Positions 16,217-23,651 of a stretch of DNA of 64,000 bases are shown here, one piece after another. A program made the position numbers and the translations under genes. The stretch is from an uncultured Paracoccaceae bacterium (GTDB taxonomy: Bacteria; Pseudomonadota; Alphaproteobacteria; Rhodobacterales; Rhodobacteraceae). The stretch's first letter is position 1; every line of letters starts with the position of its first letter. Where the stretch lies: positions 159,408 to 223,407 of the forward strand of contig CANLNM010000006.1 of NCBI GenBank assembly GCA_947492475.1, in the 5' to 3' direction. The notes under the pieces are model-generated. The model did not search any database, was not told the DNA's origin, and saw only the letters and a program-made list of their open reading frames with translations.

Positions 16217-16758
16217 GATGTGCCCTCCTTTTCTTTTTGGGCGCGCAGGGCCTTGCGGGCCTCAGATAAGCGCCACGAAATTGTGCCTTCGGATACGCCG
16301 AGGATTTCGCCGGCCTGGGCGTGGGTCATGTCATCCAGAACCAGAGCCAATGTATCGCGCAAATCCGGGGGCAATTGCGCCATCGCCGCCCCAAGCCAGT
16401 CAGATTGCACGCGGTTTTCGGCCAGTTCTGCCTGTCGCGCCTTTTCCCAATCCCCCCAGCCGGTGGCGGCTTTGGAATGGGTTGACTGACGGCGGCGGCG
16501 ATCATGGGCGGCATTGACCGCAACGCGGTAGAGCCACGTGGTGACCTTGGCGCGGCGCTGATATTGCCCCAATTTTGCGGGCAATGCGGCGCAAATATCC
16601 TGTGTCAGGTCCTCAGCCTCTTCGCGATTGCCGGTCAGACGATAACACAGGCCAAACAATCTGTCATAGACACGCGCCAAAAGGGTGGCAAAGGCGTTGC
16701 CATCCCCATTTGCCGCCGCAAAGGCCAAATCTTCGTCGCTTGCTTCCATCAACATCAC
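16213..16758 (-). CDS. ECF-type RNA polymerase sigma factor
   Basis: A 181-residue sigma-70 family protein of the extracytoplasmic function class. Region 2 is LLARVYDRLFGLCYRLTGNREEAEDLTQDI (about 23-52) and continues into TWLYRVAVNAAHDRRRR. Region 4 is LPPDLRDTLALVLDDMTHAQAGEILGVSEGTISWRLSEARKAL. It lies directly upstream of, and overlaps by 4 nt, the membrane VWA gene, as sigma/anti-sigma pairs often do. I could not identify its own promoter motif with confidence. Confidence 0.9.
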   Translation of the reverse strand: MMLMEASDEDLAFAAANGDGNAFATLLARVYDRLFGLCYRLTGNREEAEDLTQDICAALPAKLGQYQRRAKVTTWLYRVAVNAAHDRRRRQSTHSKAATGWGDWEKARQAELAENRVQSDWLGAAMAQLPPDLRDTLALVLDDMTHAQAGEILGVSEGTISWRLSEARKALRAQKEKEGTS

Positions 16759-16830
16759 CCTATGGGACGTGTGCGGCAGGTCAATCCTTGGAAAAATCTT
16801 AAAGTTTTTCAGAAGCGGTTGGATTCAAAC

Positions 16831-16866
16831 AAAAAACACGGGGGACCAAAGCCCCCCGTGCGATTT
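16831..16866 (-). terminator. Rho-independent terminator of the phytase-like gene (possibly bidirectional)
   Basis: Stem CACGGGGG/CCCCCGTG (16837-16844 with 16853-16860) and an 8-nt loop. It is flanked by six A on one side and TTTTTT shortly after on the other, so a U-tract follows the hairpin in the minus direction. It lies 18 nt beyond the stop of the gene at 16885. Confidence 0.8.
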
Positions 16867-16884
16867 TTTCAAATGTATTTGGTC

Positions 16885-19035
16885 TTAATCTACTTGGCCG
16901 ATCGAAAAGAACAGCGTTTCGCCAGAATGGTCGTCAACGCCGTCATTGTCGGTGGACACAAAGGCCGTGCCGTCAGACAGGATGGCCAGACCTTCGACTT
17001 TGTCCTGAACGTAGCCGTTTGTTTGCAGCAGATCAGGGATCAGGTCGCGGACCTCTTCTTTGGTGACAACCGGTAGGTCGCCGCCCAACGCGGCCGGAAC
17101 CATGTCAGACAGGGCAACGCGGTAAATGCGTTTGGTGACTGCGGCGGCGCCGATCTGATTGTCGCGTTCGATGATATAAACGTAATCCCCATGCGCGACG
17201 ATTTCAGACAGACCCACCCAACCGGTGTCTGGGTCCGCTTTGGGGTACAATACCGCGCCCCATTCTTCGGTTTCGATGTTGTAAGACACTAATTTGACGT
17301 GGTTTTCTGGATCATCACGCCATTCGCGCTGAACGGCCATCCACAATGTGTCGCCAATCAGGGTAATGCCTTCGAAACCAAAGCGTTTTTCGACATCCAT
17401 CAGTTCGGATGGCAGGCCGATTTCATCCTGAATTTCGCCGTCTGCGTCAATGTGATAGATCGCATGCGGGGTAACGCGATCCGTGCGCCCCTCAGAGGCG
17501 ACCCAGAACCCGCCATTGCCGTCCAATGTGATGCCTTCCATGTCCAGTTTCTGGGCAGGGAAACCCGCGCGTGTGACGTCGATTGCGTGGGTGATGCGGG
17601 CCGGAGTTTGGCTGGGATCGATTGCGAAAATGCGGGGTTGTTGACGGTAAAAACTGTCATTCACGGCATAGATCATGCCGTCCGCATCGGCCACCATGCC
17701 AGAAATGGCACCCCAGCCGATCAGCTCGTCTGCGCCTTCTGATGTCAGCATTGGGTATTGTGCGGCACCTTCGCCATATTCAAAGATCATAACATGGGCA
17801 CGCGCGCCGCCATCTTCGATCAGGTCAACTTCGTTGGCTGAAATCAACAGGTTGCGGTCAGGGATCGCAGCGTAACCCTCTGGTCCGATACCCGAGGGCA
17901 GCAATTGCATCAGCACGGGTGCGGTTGGGTCGGTTGCATCATAAACGCCCACAACACTGGCGCGTTCTGCCCCAACAAACACCATCGGCGTGCCGCCAAA
18001 GGTGGCTGTTTCGATGGATTCAGGTTCGACACCTTTGTTGCCGGACCGTTTTTCTGGGTAGTGGCCGATTTGAACAATGGCATGTTCAAAGCTGACGCCG
18101 GATTCATAGACTTCGGATCCGTCTTTGTTAAAGATTGTCCAACCGCGGCTGCCGCCATCCATGTCGCCTTCGTTGGCGATGGCGAAATTGGTGTCGTCCA
18201 GCCATTTCACCGCGTCTGGTTCCCGCACGCGGCCCGGCTGGGACCCGGTAAAGGTCAATGCGCGTTCTTCTGGGATGTCGATGTTTTCCAGATCAACTGC
18301 GCCCGCGGAAAAATGGTTCAGGATGGTGCCGTCACGACCTACAACAACCAAGTGGTTGTTTTCCTGCATGGTCACAATCGTTTCACCCAAACCGTTGATG
18401 TCGACGAATTCGGGCTCTGGGTCCTCTGGACTGACCTCGGCCAGACCTGTCATGTCGATCTGGTTCAGGCTGTCGCAGTTCAGCCCTGTTTCAGCCGTGT
18501 CGACCATGACCAAGAAACCCGCAGGCAATTGACCGGTGCGGCCATCGCCCAGATCTTCGTCACGTTCGTTTTCGATCGCCACAGACAGAAAAGCGCCGTC
18601 TTTGGAAATCGCGATACTGTCGGGCTGACCGCCCAGATCACACCGGCCCAGCTCTTCTCCGGTTTCCATATTGATCGCGGCCAGATGACCCGATGGATCG
18701 GTGTAGCTTGCGGATGTGTTCACGCCCACAAACGCCGTCATGCCAAATACGGCAACCGAAGTCGGTTCGCCATCCATCGCAAAGGACCCTTTGGGTTGTG
18801 GGTTTGCCGCATCGGTCAGGTCGATCAGGCCCACAGCTTTGTTGGGGCTGTCGGTGTAGATCAATGTCATGCCATCGGCGGATGCTGCGATGATTTCGGC
18901 AGAGGTTTCGGCCGATTGATCCTCGATATTTGTGTTGGTCGCAAAGCTGGCAATGCGGTTAAAATTCATGTCAGCGGTTGCGGTGGACGCAACGGCGACC
19001 AATGCGGTCGTCAGATATAGAAACTTGGTGGACAT
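16885..19035 (-). CDS. Exported choice-of-anchor-I / phytase-like esterase protein
   Basis: A 716-residue secreted protein with a signal peptide (MSTKFLYLTTALVAVASTATAD). Residues about 30-440 are a beta-propeller-like region (choice-of-anchor I type; NKGVEPESIE, SGIGPEGYAAIPDRNLLISANEVD). Residues about 450-716 are the esterase-like activity of phytase domain (LDMEGITLDGNGGFWVASEG, FGFEGITLIGDTLWMAVQ, KVEGLAILSDGTAFVSTDNDG). Related proteins are suggested to hydrolyse phosphate esters, but activity is not established. It is highly acidic, as expected for a marine periplasmic or secreted protein. Single gene with its own terminator. Confidence 0.85.
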   Translation of the reverse strand: MSTKFLYLTTALVAVASTATADMNFNRIASFATNTNIEDQSAETSAEIIAASADGMTLIYTDSPNKAVGLIDLTDAANPQPKGSFAMDGEPTSVAVFGMTAFVGVNTSASYTDPSGHLAAINMETGEELGRCDLGGQPDSIAISKDGAFLSVAIENERDEDLGDGRTGQLPAGFLVMVDTAETGLNCDSLNQIDMTGLAEVSPEDPEPEFVDINGLGETIVTMQENNHLVVVGRDGTILNHFSAGAVDLENIDIPEERALTFTGSQPGRVREPDAVKWLDDTNFAIANEGDMDGGSRGWTIFNKDGSEVYESGVSFEHAIVQIGHYPEKRSGNKGVEPESIETATFGGTPMVFVGAERASVVGVYDATDPTAPVLMQLLPSGIGPEGYAAIPDRNLLISANEVDLIEDGGARAHVMIFEYGEGAAQYPMLTSEGADELIGWGAISGMVADADGMIYAVNDSFYRQQPRIFAIDPSQTPARITHAIDVTRAGFPAQKLDMEGITLDGNGGFWVASEGRTDRVTPHAIYHIDADGEIQDEIGLPSELMDVEKRFGFEGITLIGDTLWMAVQREWRDDPENHVKLVSYNIETEEWGAVLYPKADPDTGWVGLSEIVAHGDYVYIIERDNQIGAAAVTKRIYRVALSDMVPAALGGDLPVVTKEEVRDLIPDLLQTNGYVQDKVEGLAILSDGTAFVSTDNDGVDDHSGETLFFSIGQVD

Positions 19036-19135
19036 GACATCCCTTCCCCAGTTGAATTCGGATGGGCTGGGGATGCCTTTGATCGTTAACTATTGTGTAA
19101 CGTGTCGGTATCAGTTTTATGAAATTGTCGGTGCC

Positions 19136-19978
19136 CTAGGCAGGATTAGTTTGCGCCAGATGCCCGCTGATCCGTTGCAAGGCGGATCTGAATTCCGGTC
19201 CCCGAATTTGCAAAGCCTGCGCGATTTCGCTGACCAGACTATGTTCGCGTGGATCCATTTGGCCATCAGCGACAGCGATGTTTAGCGAGGCTTCCATCAC
19301 CACTTCTTTTTCGCCGGGTTTCAGGTCCTGTCCCAGCAAAGACGGATCAATGGGATCGTCACGCATATCACGCAGCAACGTGTTGATCTGGCCAAAACTG
19401 ATCGACTTTCCGGTCAGGCGGCTCATGATAGATGAGATTTCTTTGACCTCGCGTTCGTCAATTGTGCCATCCGCAACGGCCACGTGGCACATGGCGGCCA
19501 AGGTTTGCATTTCCGCCTCTTTGGAGAGGCGACGGCGGGGTTTGGATGATCGGCTGCGCAATCCGATCAGGATTTTGAACATCAAAACAATCGCGCCAAG
19601 GATCAGCCAGGCATGGCCAGCCATCAATTCTTGGGCGGACAATTTGGGGGTCGCGGGGATATCTGCCGGGATCAGGCCCATATCCTGAAAATTGGTCATC
19701 TGTTGCGATGTAAACGGGATATATTCATCCCCCTCACACCCCGTTTCCGAGATCGCGTAACCGTCCAGCGTGGTATAGACCGGCACAAACAAAAAGGTCA
19801 TTTGATCGACCAGATGACATAAGGAATAGGACCCGCCTGATGACATCGGCAATGTGGTTTCTGATCTGAACTGAAGATCCAGCCCCCAGCCCCCAACGCC
19901 ACCTGCGCGGCGGGCATCTGCAGTTGTTGCGGAAATGGCCAATGCGCTGGCCAAAGCAATCCGTGTCACATGTTTCAT
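19136..19978 (-). CDS. Membrane protein with C-terminal TerB-like domain
   Basis: A 280-residue protein with a signal peptide (MKHVTRIALASALAISATTADA) and a periplasmic part with Cys pairs. A transmembrane helix (about residues 121-141, HAWLILGAIVLMFKILIGL) is followed by a cytoplasmic TerB-like helical domain. In that domain the repeated motif VAVADGTIDEREVKEI...NIAVADGQMDPREHSLV is diagnostic. TerB-like domains bind metal and occur in stress systems; a tellurite role cannot be inferred here. It is transcribed alone, away from lpdA. Confidence 0.72.
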   Translation of the reverse strand: MKHVTRIALASALAISATTADARRAGGVGGWGLDLQFRSETTLPMSSGGSYSLCHLVDQMTFLFVPVYTTLDGYAISETGCEGDEYIPFTSQQMTNFQDMGLIPADIPATPKLSAQELMAGHAWLILGAIVLMFKILIGLRSRSSKPRRRLSKEAEMQTLAAMCHVAVADGTIDEREVKEISSIMSRLTGKSISFGQINTLLRDMRDDPIDPSLLGQDLKPGEKEVVMEASLNIAVADGQMDPREHSLVSEIAQALQIRGPEFRSALQRISGHLAQTNPA

Positions 19979-20040
19979 AACCGGTCCCTCATCCTACGGT
20001 TGATGGCAGGTTAATTCGGCAATGTGGCGTGAATTGGGGC

Positions 20041-20080
20041 GCAAAAAGGAGAAAGGGCAACCTGATTAAGGCTGCCCTTT
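20041..20080 (-). terminator. Terminator downstream of lpdA
   Basis: Hairpin AAAGGGCA/TGCCCTTT (20053-20060 with 20073-20080) whose loop adds an internal CCT/AGG pairing. In the minus direction it is followed by CTCCTTTTTGC. It lies about 20 nt after the lpdA stop and so ends the odh-lpd transcript. Confidence 0.75.
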
Positions 20081-20100
20081 GTCGTGAAATATGGGGGCGA

Positions 20101-21489
20101 TCAGGCGTGAATGGCACCGTCGCCGCAGGCCATGGCGGCTTCGCGCACGGCTTCGCTAAAGGTGGGGTGCGCATGACAGGTGCGTGCAATGTCTTCGGCG
20201 GCAGCGCCAAATTCCATGGCCACGCAGATTTCATGGATCAATTCACCAGCTGCTGGACCAATCAAATGTGCGCCCAAAACCCGATCGGTGTCTTTGTCCG
20301 CGAGGATTTTAACAAACCCTTCGGCCGCCATAGAGGCACGCGCCCGGCCATTGGCCATGAACTGAAACTTGCCAACCTTATAGGCGCGGCCTTCTTCTTT
20401 CAGTTGCTCTTCGGTTTTGCCCACGGACGCAACTTCGGGCGCGGTGTAGATCACGCCGGGGATCAGGTTGTAATCCATATGTGGTTTCTGACCGGCCAGC
20501 ATTTCGGCCAGAATGCCGCCTTCGTCTTCGGCTTTGTGGGCCAGCATCGGGCCTTCGATGACGTCGCCGATTGCATAAATGCCCGGCACATTGGTGGCGT
20601 AATGCGCGTCGGTTTTGATCTGGCCACGTTCGGTCATCTCAACGCCCAACGCCTCCAGCCCCAGCCCGTCCACAAACGGGCGACGCCCGGTGGCGACCAA
20701 CACGGTGTCGGCTTCGATCACGTCCTCAGCGTCGTTTTTGCGCAGTTTGTAATGTACTTTGGCTTTGGTTTTATTGGCTTCGACCTTTTGCACGGCCGCG
20801 CCCATGACAAAGTTGATGCCCTGCTTTTTCAGCATGCGTTGGAACGTGCGTTGCACTTCGCCATCCATGCCGGGGGTGACGCTGTCGAGGAATTCCACCA
20901 CGGTGACATCCGCGCCCAGACGTTTGTACACTGACCCAAGCTCAAGCCCGATCACACCTGCGCCGATCACCACCATTTTCTTGGGGATTTTGCCCAATTC
21001 CAGCGCGCCGGTGGATGTCACGACAACCTTTTCGTCGACCTCAACACCCGGCAACGCAGATGGTTCGGACCCGGATGCAATGATGATGTGTTTGGCGTCA
21101 TGCACGTCATCGCCAACTTTGACCTGACCGGCGGCGGGGATGGAACCCCAGCCTTTCAGCCAGTCAATTTTGTTCTTTTTCATCAGGAATTCGACGCCAG
21201 CTGTGTTGGCATCCACCACTTCCTGTTTGAACGCCAGCATCTGTTTCCAATCCACTGACGGGCTTTTGCCTTTTAGGCCCATATGCGCAAAGTTATGTTC
21301 CGCTTCGTGCAGTTGATGGGACGCGTGCAGCAACGCCTTGGAGGGGATACAGCCCACATTCAGGCAGGTGCCGCCCAGGGTTTCGCGCCCTTCGACGATG
21401 GCGGTTTTTAGGCCCAATTGCGCCGCACGAATTGCGCAGACATAGCCGCCGGGACCGGCTCCGATTACGATGACGTCATAGCTGGACAT
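20101..21489 (-). CDS. lpdA: Dihydrolipoyl dehydrogenase (E3)
   Basis: A 462-residue flavoprotein that reoxidises the lipoyl groups of the 2-oxoglutarate dehydrogenase complex, making NADH. It has the FAD site [19 protein letters not shown] (residue 8 on), a redox-active disulfide in [13 protein letters not shown] (Cys42/Cys47) and a second dinucleotide site [20 protein letters not shown]. The catalytic His-Glu pair lies in HAHPTFSE (about 439-446). It is the last gene of the odhA-odhB-(two small genes)-lpdA run and ends with a hairpin terminator at 20053-20080. Confidence 0.96.
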   Translation of the reverse strand: MSSYDVIVIGAGPGGYVCAIRAAQLGLKTAIVEGRETLGGTCLNVGCIPSKALLHASHQLHEAEHNFAHMGLKGKSPSVDWKQMLAFKQEVVDANTAGVEFLMKKNKIDWLKGWGSIPAAGQVKVGDDVHDAKHIIIASGSEPSALPGVEVDEKVVVTSTGALELGKIPKKMVVIGAGVIGLELGSVYKRLGADVTVVEFLDSVTPGMDGEVQRTFQRMLKKQGINFVMGAAVQKVEANKTKAKVHYKLRKNDAEDVIEADTVLVATGRRPFVDGLGLEALGVEMTERGQIKTDAHYATNVPGIYAIGDVIEGPMLAHKAEDEGGILAEMLAGQKPHMDYNLIPGVIYTAPEVASVGKTEEQLKEEGRAYKVGKFQFMANGRARASMAAEGFVKILADKDTDRVLGAHLIGPAAGELIHEICVAMEFGAAAEDIARTCHAHPTFSEAVREAAMACGDGAIHA

Positions 21490-21510
21490 GGATGTCTCCT
21501 TTGAACGGGC

Positions 21511-21900
21511 CTAGATCAGGGCCGAGAGTAGCATGAGGGTGGTGGCACCAAAGCCAACGCACCAGATGAGGGTCCGCCACGGGGTTAACCCGAACATATA
21601 GGCGGGGATATATGCGATGCGCGCGGCCAGATAGGTCCATGCGCAAATTGCGGTCAGGCCGGTTGTTTTGTCGCCCAGTGTCACCACCAAAGCAGCGATC
21701 GAAAACAGGATCAAGCCTTCGAAATGGTTGTTCATCGCCCGTTGCGCCCGCCCGGCATATCCTGACAAGGTCACCGGTTTGTCGCGCGGTCCTAGTGCCA
21801 CACGTGGCGTGACCTGCATGTTGGCCAACACAGAATAGAGCATGAATTGCACCACTTGCAGCAGCGCCGCGAGGGTGAGGATGACAAGTTCAGTGGTCAT
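21511..21900 (-). CDS. MAPEG family membrane protein
   Basis: A 129-residue, four-helix membrane protein of the MAPEG family (membrane-associated eicosanoid/glutathione metabolism). Features are an N-terminal helix after MTTELVILTLAALLQ, RAQRAMNNHFEGLILFSIAALVV in the centre and ARIAYIPAYMFGLTPWRTLIW near the C-terminus. The frame is open further upstream, but the ATG at 21900 overlaps the stop of the zinc-ribbon gene by 4 nt and gives the expected start. Its substrate is unknown; bacterial MAPEG proteins are largely uncharacterised. It lies inside the odhB-lpdA interval. Confidence 0.8.
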   Translation of the reverse strand: MTTELVILTLAALLQVVQFMLYSVLANMQVTPRVALGPRDKPVTLSGYAGRAQRAMNNHFEGLILFSIAALVVTLGDKTTGLTAICAWTYLAARIAYIPAYMFGLTPWRTLIWCVGFGATTLMLLSALI

Positions 21901-22112
21901 GGATGACGCTCCGCGGTTTGGGCGCCGCAATTGCTGCAAAGAATAACAACACCTTTGTCGCGTTTCTCAATCTGCCATTCCGCCCCGACTTTGGCCGAAA
22001 TATAGCCCGGTTTTGAACCGGACGACCCCGGCCCAACCCCAATGATCCATTTGATCGCGGCGGTTTGGCCACAATCCGGACAGGTCAGAGTTTGAGGTTT
22101 CAGATAGGCCAC
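21897..22112 (-). CDS. Small zinc-ribbon protein
   Basis: A 71-residue protein with two CxxC knuckles, CPDCG (about residues 15-19) and CSNCG (about 60-64), typical of a zinc ribbon. No other domain. It lies between odhB and the MAPEG gene and overlaps the latter by 4 nt, which supports its being translated. Function unknown; it could bind nucleic acid or protein. Confidence 0.68.
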   Translation of the reverse strand: MAYLKPQTLTCPDCGQTAAIKWIIGVGPGSSGSKPGYISAKVGAEWQIEKRDKGVVILCSNCGAQTAERHP

Positions 22113-22163
22113 TGCGTCACTCGTTGATAGATGGGCCCGACATAAGCCGAGCCCATGTTTGGA

Positions 22164-23648
22164 TTACAGATCCATCAGCAGACGACGTGGATCTTCGAGC
22201 GCTTCTTTGACGCGCACGAGGAAGGTTACAGCGCCTTTGCCGTCAACGATCCGGTGGTCATAAGACAGCGCCAGATACATCATCGGACGGATCACAACCT
22301 GTCCGTTGATGGCCATGGGACGGTCCTGAATTTTATGCATGCCCAGAATACCGGATTGCGGGGGGTTCAGGATCGGCGAAGACATCAGCGAGCCATAGAC
22401 GCCACCGTTTGAGATGGTGAATGTGCCGCCCTGCATTTCTGCCATGGACAATTTACCGTCGCGGGCTTTGGCGCCTTTTTCGGCGATCGCTTTTTCGATT
22501 TGGGCAAATGACATCTGATCGGTGTCGTTCAGAACCGGCACAACCAGACCTGTCGGCGTGCCTGCCGCGATGCCCATATTGACGTAGTTTTTATAGACGA
22601 TGTCTGTGCCATCAATTTCGGCGTTCACTTCTGGCACTTCTTTCAGGGCATGCACGCAGGCCTTTGTAAAGAAGGACATAAAGCCCAGTTTGACGCCGTG
22701 TTTCTTCAGGAACAGGTCTTTGTATTCGTTGCGCAGGGCCATGACCTCGGTCATGTCGACCTCGTTATAGGTGGTCAGCATCGCGGCGGTGTTTTGGCTG
22801 TCTTTCAGACGGCGCGCGATGGTTTGGCGCAGGCGGGTCATTTTCACACGCTCTTCGCGTGCGGCCTGATTGGCGGCAACGGGTGCGCGCGGGGCCGCTG
22901 CGGGGGCAGGCGCGGCGGCTTTGGGGGCGGCAAGTGCAGCCATCACGTCTTCTTTCATGACACGGCCATCTTTGCCGGTTGCGGTGACGGCGTCGCGTGA
23001 AATCCCGGCATCGGCCATGGCTTTCTTGGCGCTGGGCGCGTCTTCGACGTCTTTGCCGGTTGTGGCCGGCGCGGCTGTCGCAGCGGGCGCGGCGGCTGGT
23101 GCAGCCCCGGCATCGGTGGACATGATTGCTAATTTCCCACCGGCTTCGACGGTGGACCCTTCATCGGCCAAAATCTGCGTTAAAACACCGGCCGCAGGGG
23201 CGGGCACTTCGACGGACACTTTGTCTGTTTCCAGCTCGCACAGCATTTCGTCGGCGACAAACGCTTCGCCCGGTTTTTTGAACCATGTGGCGACGGTTGC
23301 CTCGGTCACAGATTCACCCAAAGTCGGGACCATCACGTCCAGGCTTTCCCCACCAGAGGATGCCGCCGGGGCAGCAGCCGCGGCAGGTGCGGCGGCAGGG
23401 GCTGCGCCCGCACCTTCGGACAGGGTGGCCAGCAGGGCGTCAACCCCAACGGTGTCGCCTTCGGCGGCGATGATTTCACCCATCGTGCCAGCAGCGGGGC
23501 TGGGCACTTCGACGGTGACTTTGTCTGTTTCCAGCTCACAGAGCATTTCGTCGACGGCAACGGCATCGCCGGGTTTTTTGAACCAAGTGGCGACGGTGGC
23601 TTCGGTGACTGATTCACCCAATGTTGGGACGCGTACTTCGATTGTCAT
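22164..23648 (-). CDS. odhB: Dihydrolipoyllysine succinyltransferase, E2 of 2-oxoglutarate dehydrogenase
   Basis: A 494-residue E2 core enzyme transferring succinyl groups to CoA. It carries two lipoyl domains, with lipoyl lysines in [12 protein letters not shown] (Lys43) and [12 protein letters not shown] (Lys143), exactly 100 residues apart. Ala/Pro-rich linkers follow, then a peripheral-subunit binding domain (about 203-240) and a catalytic domain with DHRIVDG (His465, Asp469). Many OdhB/SucB proteins have one lipoyl domain, so the duplication is notable. It starts 3 nt after the odhA stop and is clearly cotranscribed with it. Confidence 0.95.
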   Translation of the reverse strand: MTIEVRVPTLGESVTEATVATWFKKPGDAVAVDEMLCELETDKVTVEVPSPAAGTMGEIIAAEGDTVGVDALLATLSEGAGAAPAAAPAAAAAPAASSGGESLDVMVPTLGESVTEATVATWFKKPGEAFVADEMLCELETDKVSVEVPAPAAGVLTQILADEGSTVEAGGKLAIMSTDAGAAPAAAPAATAAPATTGKDVEDAPSAKKAMADAGISRDAVTATGKDGRVMKEDVMAALAAPKAAAPAPAAAPRAPVAANQAAREERVKMTRLRQTIARRLKDSQNTAAMLTTYNEVDMTEVMALRNEYKDLFLKKHGVKLGFMSFFTKACVHALKEVPEVNAEIDGTDIVYKNYVNMGIAAGTPTGLVVPVLNDTDQMSFAQIEKAIAEKGAKARDGKLSMAEMQGGTFTISNGGVYGSLMSSPILNPPQSGILGMHKIQDRPMAINGQVVIRPMMYLALSYDHRIVDGKGAVTFLVRVKEALEDPRRLLMDL

Positions 23649-23651
23649 GGC

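Noticed and set aside
17905..19020. Long plus-strand open frame (371 codons) opposite the phytase-like gene
   Set aside because: It lies wholly antisense to a gene with a signal peptide, recognised domains and a terminator. The predicted protein is rich in His, Cys and Phe with no domain, as is typical of shadow frames.
19086..19101. TTAA-N7-GTAAC as a CtrA site before the phytase-like gene
   Set aside because: One mismatch from consensus; a match this loose is expected by chance roughly once per kilobase or two.
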